9,530 nt of DNA from Phycisphaerales bacterium UBA6054 (GTDB taxonomy: Bacteria; Planctomycetota; Phycisphaerae; Phycisphaerales; UBA1924). The stretch is from contig DIYM01000053.1 of the NCBI GenBank assembly GCA_002429045.1, forward strand, positions 1 through 9,530, given 5' to 3'. The position numbers and the translations under genes are program-made. Each line of letters starts with the position of its first letter. The stretch's first letter is position 1. This document shows, piece by piece, positions 1 to 4,530 of this stretch. Below the pieces are notes generated by a model. That model did no database searches, was not told the DNA's origin, and worked only from the letters and a program-made list of their open reading frames with translations.

Positions 1-68
1 GAGCCGAACTCATCCGGCTCGCGATCGAATACGGCGCCTGGTCCTGGCGGACCCGACGATTGCGGTAG
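1..68 (+). CDS. C-terminal end of an unidentified protein (5' end outside window)
   Basis: Reading from position 3, an open frame gives about 21 residues (AELIRLAIEYGAWSWRTRRL, then R) and ends at TAG 66-68. Of the three frames here this one has by far the highest G+C at third codon positions, as in the other genes of the window; the alternative frame ending at TAA 113-115 does not. The fragment is amphipathic and ends in a basic, Trp-containing tail. It is too short to identify. The perfect 6-bp inverted repeat at 1-6/15-20 lies inside this coding stretch and is probably incidental. Confidence 0.45.
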   Translation, partial: AELIRLAIEYGAWSWRTRRLR

Positions 69-202
69 CCCTTGTCATCACCTCCCGAGACCGATCCCGG
101 CCGCGTTTGCGCTAAATCGGGCCCGAATTGACGCCAATCGCCGATCCAGCACAAGAGAACCGGGATCCGGTCCGATACCCTCCCGACTCACGGAGTTCCG
201 AT

Positions 203-523
203 ATGTCAGACGCATCGAACAACAACGGTTCCTTCTCCCACGCCTTCCTCCCGGGCCTGATTCTCGGTCTGGTGCTCGGCGCGGTCGCCGGCGCGTTCCT
301 CCCCGATTTCATGGGCGGCAGCAACATCCCGACACCCACGGGCCAGGTCGATCCATCCCAGCAGCCCGGGGCCCGCGACGGCGAGGCCCCGATGACCGGC
401 GATGAGATCCAGGACATCATCGACGACGCCGAGAACGCCGCGGGGGATGTGACCGAAGACGCGTCACAAACCGCCGAAGACCCCGCCGAGGACACCCCCG
501 AGACACCGTCTTCTGACGGCTGA
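203..523 (+). CDS. Small single-pass membrane protein with glycine zipper and acidic tail
   Basis: Unrecognised 106-residue protein. The ATG at 203 is chosen because GGAG (192-195) sits 7 nt upstream; the frame is open further 5' but with no better start. Residues 1-13 are polar (Asn/Ser-rich). Residues 14-33 form one hydrophobic segment carrying glycines at 18, 22, 26 and 30, a regular GxxxG zipper that in known proteins supports tight helix-helix packing. From about residue 60 the chain is strongly acidic (Asp/Glu with Pro, Thr, Ala) and probably disordered. With no cleavable signal visible, it is best read as a bitopic inner-membrane protein that may oligomerise; which side the tail faces is unknown. 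It lies 68 nt upstream of the uracil-DNA glycosylase gene on the same strand, but that spacing and the putative promoter between them argue against an obligate operon. Coding is well supported; function is not. Confidence 0.75.
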   Translation: MSDASNNNGSFSHAFLPGLILGLVLGAVAGAFLPDFMGGSNIPTPTGQVDPSQQPGARDGEAPMTGDEIQDIIDDAENAAGDVTEDASQTAEDPAEDTPETPSSDG

Positions 524-557
524 TCGGTCCCGCCGAGACACCCCATGCCGCACGCGG

Positions 558-586
558 TTGACTCGCACGCCCGCGGCGTGTTCACT
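558..586 (+). promoter_or_regulatory. Possible sigma70-type promoter for a leaderless glycosylase transcript
   Basis: TTGACT (558-563, five of six matches to the -35 consensus) is followed after exactly 17 nt by TTCACT (581-586, a weak three-of-six -10 match). Transcription would begin near 592, which is the GTG start of the next gene, and no Shine-Dalgarno precedes that GTG. Both facts fit a leaderless mRNA, but the -10 box is poor and promoter rules for this organism are not known. Confidence 0.3.
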
Positions 587-591
587 GTGGC

Positions 592-1488
592 GTGAGCCAC
601 ACCGACCCCCGAACCCTGATCGCGCAGCACGCGGAGACCACCCGGTTGCTCGGCGTGGACTTCCTCCCCCTCGGAAGCCCGAGCGTCGCCGGCGTATCCC
701 GGGGGATCGCACCGTCCCAGCCCGGGAAAGGCGGCCCGACAGACAAGATCCCTGATCCAGCGGCCTCGCCCCCAAGGCCCCGCCAGGAGATCGAGCCAAA
801 GCCCCCCGAGCCGGCGCACGCAACGGATGTCCGGGCCTGCCACGAGTCGCTTTCTGATCCGCAGGCCAAGCTCGATGCGGTCCGCGAGCGGTACATCGCC
901 GACGCGCCGCACAGACACTTCGTGACCCAGTTCAACAACATCGTGTTCGGCGAGGGTGATCCCGACGCCCGGCTCATGTTTATCGGTGAAGCACCGGGCG
1001 AGACCGAAGACCAGACCGGTCGGCCGTTTGTCGGTCGGGCCGGACAGCTGCTCGATAAGATGATCGTCGCGATGGGGCTCGGACGCGAGTCGGTCTACAT
1101 CTGCAACGTCCTCAAGACCCGCCCGCCGAACAACGCGACCCCGACCTCCGAAGAAGCCGCCTTGTGCGCTCCCTACCTGATCGAGCAGATCCGCATCGTT
1201 CGCCCGGAAGCGATCGTGACCCTCGGTCTTCCGGCGACGCGGTTGCTGCTCGAGACCAGCGAGCCCATGCGGGCGATGCGCGGGCGATGGTGGGCCTTCC
1301 CGCCCGGCAGAGACTCATCCACACCCAGCCTCTCGGCCATGTCCGACCCGGACCTGCCGGAGGTCCCCGTCATGCCGACCTATCACCCCGCGTACCTGCT
1401 CCGCTCGTACACCGAAGAAAACAGGAGAAAAGTCTGGTCCGACCTCTGCCTGGTCCGCGACCGACTCGGGCTGGCGGCGAAAGTGTGA
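592..1488 (+). CDS. Uracil-DNA glycosylase, family 4 type, iron-sulfur ligands mostly missing
   Basis: Predicted base-excision repair enzyme that removes uracil from DNA. The catalytic core starts near residue 115 with an IVFGEGDPDARLMFIGEAPG block; motif 1 is GEAPGETE (132-139), followed by PFVGRAGQLL (145-154), an NVLKTRPPNN block (172-181) and the C-terminal PTYHPAYLLR motif with His265. These are hallmark family 4 (SPO1 polymerase-related) signatures. The protein is 298 residues against roughly 190-250 for typical members; the excess is a Pro-rich N-terminal extension (about residues 20-90) and an insert before the HP motif. Family 4 enzymes usually bind a 4Fe-4S cluster through a CxxC before the VFGEG block, a Cys in KCRPP and one in the following helix. 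Here the CxxC is absent, the KCRPP cysteine is Thr176 and only Cys192 remains. GTG 592 is the preferred start because the N-terminal residues look helical and coherent; another in-frame GTG is at 655. No Shine-Dalgarno is visible. Family assignment is firm; loss of the cluster is inferred. Confidence 0.92.
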   Translation: MSHTDPRTLIAQHAETTRLLGVDFLPLGSPSVAGVSRGIAPSQPGKGGPTDKIPDPAASPPRPRQEIEPKPPEPAHATDVRACHESLSDPQAKLDAVRERYIADAPHRHFVTQFNNIVFGEGDPDARLMFIGEAPGETEDQTGRPFVGRAGQLLDKMIVAMGLGRESVYICNVLKTRPPNNATPTSEEAALCAPYLIEQIRIVRPEAIVTLGLPATRLLLETSEPMRAMRGRWWAFPPGRDSSTPSLSAMSDPDLPEVPVMPTYHPAYLLRSYTEENRRKVWSDLCLVRDRLGLAAKV

Positions 1489-1490
1489 TC

Positions 1491-1512
1491 GCGGCCCGGA
1501 GACCGGGCCAGC
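1491..1512 (+). repeat. Stem-loop immediately after the glycosylase stop codon
   Basis: GGCCCGG (1493-1499) and CCGGGCC (1503-1509) pair perfectly around the 3-nt loop AGA, and GC 1491-1492 can pair with GC 1511-1512 across a single bulged A1510. It begins 2 nt after the TGA at 1486-1488. There is no T-run after it, so it is more likely a 3'-end stabilising or pausing structure than a classical terminator. Confidence 0.45.
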
Positions 1513-1598
1513 CGCAGCAGTCCCCAAAAAAACACGCAACCACGGGCCAATCTCGGAACCCTCAGACCGTTTGCCCGTATCAGGATGCGTCTTGCCCC

Positions 1599-1619
1599 GC
1601 CGGCGTGTTCTTCGCCGGC
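1599..1619. repeat. Perfect 7-bp inverted repeat
   Basis: GCCGGCG (1599-1605) and CGCCGGC (1613-1619) flank the 7-nt loop TGTTCTT. All pairs are Watson-Crick and nearly all are G-C, so the hairpin should be stable as RNA on either strand. It is followed by TTCAAAGG, not a T-tract, so it is not an obvious terminator. Confidence 0.45.
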
Positions 1620-1654
1620 TTCAAAGGACACACATCGATGGCGACCCCCACGAG

Positions 1655-1692
1655 ACTCGGCGCTCGACCACTGTGTTGGGCGCCGGGTTTTT
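1655..1692 (+). terminator. Probable rho-independent terminator
   Basis: ACTCGGCGC (1655-1663) pairs with GCGCCGGGT (1680-1688), nine pairs with one G-T wobble. A short extra CCA/TGG pairing (1668-1670 with 1677-1679) closes a 6-nt loop. The stem runs straight into five T residues (1688-1692). This fits an intrinsic terminator on the + strand. It lies about 170 nt past the glycosylase stop, so it could end that transcript or an unrecognised small RNA in the region. Confidence 0.5.
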
Positions 1693-1717
1693 GCACGCCG
1701 GGATCGAGCCCGCGCGC

Positions 1718-1754
1718 GGTGCTCGTGATCACGACAGACGCTACAACGAGCACC
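1718..1754. repeat. 9-bp inverted repeat with embedded palindrome
   Basis: GGTGCTCGT (1718-1726) is perfectly complementary to ACGAGCACC (1746-1754) around a 19-nt loop. Overlapping its left arm is the 10-bp palindrome CGTGATCACG (1724-1733), which could be a separate dimeric protein-binding site. No T-tract follows on either strand. Confidence 0.45.
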
Positions 1755-1772
1755 CGGTGGTTCGTACGCGGA

Positions 1773-1820
1773 GCATCAGGAGCCGCGAAGGGCGGGCGAG
1801 CGGCGCTCGAACCCTGATGC
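1773..1820 (-). repeat. Long imperfect hairpin downstream of the copper lipoprotein gene
   Basis: GCATCAGG (1773-1780) pairs perfectly with CCTGATGC (1813-1820). Inside, GCCGC (1782-1786) can pair with GCGGC (1800-1804), or alternatively CGAGC (1797-1801) with GCTCG (1805-1809). On the minus strand the structure begins 20 nt after the stop of the lipoprotein gene, which fits a 3'-end structure of that operon. No U-tract follows it. Confidence 0.45.
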
Positions 1821-1840
1821 GTTCAGATGGTGCCTCTGTG

Positions 1841-2416
1841 TTACGGGCCGTCGTGATCGTGATCGGAGTGGTCGTGATCGTGATCGTGCCCCGCGTGCGG
1901 GTCTTCGGTCTTGTTGGTATCGACCGTCGGGGTCACACCCTCGACCTTGTTCGCGAAGTCGATCTCGGTGCCGGGATCGATCTCCTCGACTTTGGTCACG
2001 ACCCACGGCGGTGTGCCGCCCCAGTTCACATCGAACGAGAAGCGCACCTTATCGCCGACTTCGAGACCCTCGAGCGTGATCTCTTCGCCGAGCGGGAACG
2101 ACATGACCATCGATTTCATGCCCGGGACACCGTCGGCTGTCACGAACACGCCGCCTTCTTTGGTCTTGAACTCGGGGATGTGCTCGTGGTGGATCTTGAA
2201 CTCGCTGCCGGGCTTGCCGGCTTCGGGCAGCGTCGCGACGATCCCGAGGATGTCCTCGTAGGTATCGACGCGCACGACCCCGTCCGCCGTGTTCGTGCCG
2301 GAGGGCTCGGAGCGGTCCGAGCATGCGGTCAGCCCGGCGGTGATCGCGAGCAAAGAAAAGAGCGATACGCCCGTGAGGGCGATCGCTCGGCCGTTGGTCT
2401 TGATGTGTGGATGCAC
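1841..2416 (-). CDS. CusF-like copper-binding lipoprotein with His-rich tail
   Basis: 191 residues, starting at GTG (2416 reading down), 6 nt after GAAGGG (2428-2423). Residues 10-31 form a signal peptide ending in the lipobox LTAC, so Cys32 should be lipidated and the protein anchored at a membrane outside the cytoplasm. Residues about 46-154 match the CusF-type small beta-barrel found in periplasmic copper chaperones: KIHHEHIPEF (74-83) supplies histidines, and PGMKSMVMSF (98-107) supplies methionines 100, 103 and 105 as probable Cu(I) ligands, followed by LEGLEVGDKVRFSF. Aromatic Trp132 and Trp138 lie near the end of the barrel. The C-terminal 18 residues carry seven histidines alternating with aspartates, a typical metal-scavenging tail. 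A role in copper handling, for example delivery to cytochrome oxidase or export, is likely, but no SCO1, CopA or oxidase gene is present here to decide. It is the second gene of a two-gene operon, 2 nt after the upstream stop, implying translational coupling. Confidence 0.85.
   Translation of the reverse strand: MHPHIKTNGRAIALTGVSLFSLLAITAGLTACSDRSEPSGTNTADGVVRVDTYEDILGIVATLPEAGKPGSEFKIHHEHIPEFKTKEGGVFVTADGVPGMKSMVMSFPLGEEITLEGLEVGDKVRFSFDVNWGGTPPWVVTKVEEIDPGTEIDFANKVEGVTPTVDTNKTEDPHAGHDHDHDHSDHDHDGP
1850..1886. repeat. Short GTGATC-type tandem repeats encoding the His-Asp tail
   Basis: The + strand shows two blocks of tandem hexamer (TCGTGATCGTGATCG at 1851-1865 and TCGTGATCGTGATCGTG at 1872-1888) separated by GAGTGG. 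On the minus strand these encode the alternating His-Asp residues 175-190 of the lipoprotein. Such repeats can change copy number by slippage in multiples of six, which would lengthen or shorten the tail without breaking the frame. Confidence 0.6.
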
Positions 2417-2418
2417 GG

Positions 2419-2736
2419 TTAGCCCTTCGAGAGCTTGAGATACTGCTCGACCGACCTGAGGTCGGGCGCGATATCGTGGGTGAACGGCATGGTGAACTCG
2501 GCGCCCTGCACGCAGCGGGCGACCTTGGCCGAGCGTTCGCGCTGGTACCAGCGCCGGTTGCCGCGGATGTAGCTGACCATGCGGCGGCGGCGCAGGTTCT
2601 GGGCGCGATTCAGGGCACGCTTGATGTCCGGATCGCGACGCATCAGGCGGACGATGGTGTCCTGAGCGCCCTTGTTGTTGGGGACGCGGTCGATGGTGCA
2701 ACTCAGGTTGTCGCCGGCGGCGAGCGTGTCGATCAT
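2419..2736 (-). CDS. Small arginine-rich conserved-type hypothetical protein
   Basis: 105 residues. The ATG at 2736 has AGGAG (2748-2744) 7 nt upstream, which settles the start although the frame stays open further. The N-terminus (MIDTLAAGDNLSCTIDR) looks like a beta-strand pair. Residues about 22-65 are very basic, with RRRRM near residue 53 and the stretch RGNRRWYQRERSAK, suggesting contact with nucleic acid or an acidic partner. The C-terminus ends FTMPFTHDIAPDLRSVEQYL, an amphipathic helix. No transmembrane segment, signal peptide or catalytic motif is visible. The layout (a GD-L-x-V/I strand, a basic middle and an SVE-like final helix) resembles small planctomycete hypothetical proteins I have seen, but I cannot name a family. 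It is first in the operon with the copper lipoprotein, which starts 2 nt after its TAA; co-transcription does not itself show a copper role. Confidence 0.8.
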   Translation of the reverse strand: MIDTLAAGDNLSCTIDRVPNNKGAQDTIVRLMRRDPDIKRALNRAQNLRRRRMVSYIRGNRRWYQRERSAKVARCVQGAEFTMPFTHDIAPDLRSVEQYLKLSKG

Positions 2737-2972
2737 GGCCCAACTCCTGGCCCGGGGTGCGCCCGGCCCGCATTCGTTCGATGTGCTTCCCGAGATCTGG
2801 TCCCGACGCCGGCCTGCGGCCTCCCAGCGGGGTGGATCGGGTCGCAAGTCTACGCGCGCCACGCGTCGCGTCCACCCTGCCCGGGCCGCGCTCAAGCAAT
2901 TGCCCGGCAAGCAGTTCGCACGCGATTGCACGGAGAGCGCCCCCTAGACTCACCGCCACGGAGGACCACGCG
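2737..2972. promoter_or_regulatory. Divergent intergenic region
   Basis: These 236 nt separate the minus-strand small-protein/copper operon from the + strand MEMO gene and must hold both promoters. A TAGACT box occurs on each strand: 2945-2950 on +, ending 22 nt before the MEMO ATG, and 2852-2847 on -, with TGGACG (2874-2869) 16 nt upstream as a four-of-six -35 candidate. The + strand box has no convincing -35. Both are weak candidates. Open frames across the region have low-complexity translations and are not genes. Confidence 0.3.
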
Positions 2973-4364
2973 ATGACCGACCAGCCCGCACCCAACCCCG
3001 ATCAGAATCCAAACCAGGCGACCCCGCCGCGGTTCGACGGTTCGGCCGAGCACCAGAACAAACCCAAGCTGCTCAAGATCCGCGGGTTCCCGTTCCCGAT
3101 GCAAACGCCGGACGGGCAGCAGCAGACCCTGCTGGGGTTGGCCGACGCGAGCCAGGTCTCGAGCAAGATCGTGGTCACCCAGCCCGCGTTCCAGGCCGTG
3201 CTGCCGCTCCTGGACGGCTCGCGTGACATCGATCAGATCGTGGCCGAGGTGGGACGCGGGCTGCAGCGGCCGATGCTCGAGCAGTTGGTCGCCCAGCTCA
3301 GCGACGCCGGGCTGATCGAGGGTCCGGTCCATGAACGCCTGCTCGCTGAGATGAAAGAGGCGTTCGACAAGAGCGACAATCTCCCGCCGGCGAGCACCGC
3401 CCAGTTCGCGGATCTCCTTGTGATGCAAGAAGTTGGACAGGACGCGACGCCCGAGCAGAAGTCGGAGAAGGGGCCCGCCAAGCTGCGGGAGGCGATGGAC
3501 GCCTGGATCGAGGCCGCTCTCAAGGATGCCGAGAACCCCGCGTTCGATTCCCTGCCCAAGGCGATCGTCGCTCCCCACCTCGATTACCAGCGGGGCTGGT
3601 TCAACTACGCCCAGGCGTACGGGCGGATGCGTGTCGTGGACCGCCCGGATCGGGTGGTGGTGCTGGGGACCAATCACTTCGGCCGGTCCACGGGCGTCTG
3701 CGGCTGCAACAAAGGGTTCGAGAGCCCGCTGGGGCTCTGCGCTGCCGACACCGAACTGATGGACGCGCTCCGGGTCGCGATGGGCGATCAGGCCGATCTC
3801 CTGTTTGCCAACCGGTACGACCACGAGAACGAGCACTCGGTCGAACTGCACATCCCGTGGATCCAGCACGTGTTCGGACAAGACGGTTCGGGCGCGTATC
3901 CCAGGGTATTCGCAGCACTTATCCATGATCCGGTCGTCAACAACGGCGATTCATACGACGGGAACGGTGTTGATCTGGAGTCGTTCATCACGGGGCTGAA
4001 CCGGGCGATCGCGGAGGTGGGAGGCAAGACGCTCGTCGTCTCCTCGGCCGATCTGTCGCACGTGGGCCCGGCGTTCGGGGATCAGCAGACGCTGGAGGGC
4101 GAGGAGGGCCCCGGGGCCGAGTTCCGCGCCAAGACCGCGACCCACGACAAGGAGATGCTCCAGACGTTCTCCGAGAAGCGGCTGGAGGACCTGGTCGGGT
4201 CGATGGCGTGGCAGCAGAACCCGACCCGGTGGTGCTCGATCGGCAACATGGTCGCGGCGGCGCGGGTGGCGGACCCGGAGCGGATCGAGTTGCTGAACTA
4301 CGCCGCCACGATGGACCCGCAGGGGACGACCTTCGTGTCGTCCGCCGCGTTGGCGATGTTCTGA
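2973..4364 (+). CDS. MEMO/AmmeMemoRadiSam-B family protein with N-terminal PqqD-like domain
   Basis: 463 residues; ATG 2973 lies 8 nt after GGAGG (2960-2964). Residues 1-35 are Pro/Asn/Gln-rich. Residues about 62-118 (KIVVTQPAFQAVLPLLDGSR ... LVAQLSDAGLIEGP) read like the small winged-helix PqqD-type fold used for peptide or partner binding; this is a pattern judgement. Residues about 195-463 are a MEMO domain, a relative of class III extradiol dioxygenases: APHLDY with His202, GTNHFG with His235, the diagnostic EHSVELHIPW (287-296), SSADLSHVG with Asp360 and His363, and RWCSIGN with Cys421. His202, His235 and Cys421 correspond to the His/His/Cys metal ligands of human MEMO1, so metal binding is likely retained. 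The biochemical role of bacterial members is unsettled; they often accompany AMMECR1 and radical SAM partners, which are not in this window. It appears to be a single-gene unit, 166 nt before the pilus operon. Confidence 0.88.
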   Translation: MTDQPAPNPDQNPNQATPPRFDGSAEHQNKPKLLKIRGFPFPMQTPDGQQQTLLGLADASQVSSKIVVTQPAFQAVLPLLDGSRDIDQIVAEVGRGLQRPMLEQLVAQLSDAGLIEGPVHERLLAEMKEAFDKSDNLPPASTAQFADLLVMQEVGQDATPEQKSEKGPAKLREAMDAWIEAALKDAENPAFDSLPKAIVAPHLDYQRGWFNYAQAYGRMRVVDRPDRVVVLGTNHFGRSTGVCGCNKGFESPLGLCAADTELMDALRVAMGDQADLLFANRYDHENEHSVELHIPWIQHVFGQDGSGAYPRVFAALIHDPVVNNGDSYDGNGVDLESFITGLNRAIAEVGGKTLVVSSADLSHVGPAFGDQQTLEGEEGPGAEFRAKTATHDKEMLQTFSEKRLEDLVGSMAWQQNPTRWCSIGNMVAAARVADPERIELLNYAATMDPQGTTFVSSAALAMF

Positions 4365-4530
4365 TCGGGACCGTCCCGGGCTTCTGTCACGCGACTGTCA
4401 CATGCCCCTGCCGATCCGGAACTGGCGATGGGCGATCCCGTACCGTGGCTGGGCGGACCGGGTACGATCGCTCCCCTTCCGTTGCCCCCATCCCGGGGCG
4501 CGGGCGGCTGACCTTCATTGAGGAGAACCC
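4365..4530. promoter_or_regulatory. Upstream region of the pilus-assembly operon
   Basis: 166 nt without a gene. It begins with a small 5-bp inverted repeat (CGGGA 4366-4370 / TCCCG 4374-4378) without a T-run, too weak to call a terminator. CTGTCAC occurs twice in direct orientation (4384-4390 and 4395-4401), an 11-nt period that places both copies on one face of the helix. TACGAT at 4463-4468 could be a -10 box but no -35 lies at the right distance. The promoter of the operon is presumably here. Confidence 0.3.

Larger units (their letters stand above)
1489..1840. other. Gene-free, hairpin-rich region between convergent genes
   Basis: Between the stop of the glycosylase gene (1488) and the stop of the minus-strand copper lipoprotein gene (1841) I see no convincing gene. 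Frames open here show irregular codon use. The stretch instead contains five clear inverted repeats (1491-1512, 1599-1619, 1655-1688, 1718-1754, 1773-1820) and a run of seven A (1526-1532). Some are expected 3'-end structures of the converging genes; their density would also suit a structured RNA, but none matches a tRNA, SRP RNA or other family I can recognise. Confidence 0.6.

Noticed and set aside
128..156. Possible promoter (TTGACG at 128-133) for the small membrane protein gene
   Set aside because: The -35 match is good, but no acceptable -10 hexamer occurs 16-18 nt downstream.
1638..1817. 60-codon + strand frame starting MATPTRLGARPL, with AAAGGA upstream
   Set aside because: Its ribosome binding site is 10 nt away and weak, codon use is irregular, and the frame runs straight through the putative terminator at 1655-1692 and two further hairpins.
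1798..1830. Possible tRNA T-arm (GGTTCGAGC on the minus strand)
   Set aside because: The arms around the TTCGA-like loop do not pair as a T-stem and no anticodon or acceptor stem can be drawn.
1571..2422. 283-residue + strand open frame
   Set aside because: Most of it is antisense to the copper lipoprotein gene, whose lipobox, CusF-like domain and histidine tail are convincing; the + strand translation is a low-complexity shadow.
2757..2972. N-terminal extension of the MEMO protein upstream of ATG 2973
   Set aside because: The extension is Arg/Pro/Ser-rich with no domain character, while ATG 2973 has GGAGG at ideal distance.
2417..2995. In-frame N-terminal extension of the copper lipoprotein frame to 2995
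   Set aside because: It would overlap the whole 105-residue gene in another frame, which has its own strong ribosome binding site, and the GTG at 2416 directly precedes a proper signal peptide.
4366..4378. Small inverted repeat after the MEMO stop as a terminator
   Set aside because: Only 5 bp with a 3-nt loop and no T-tract.
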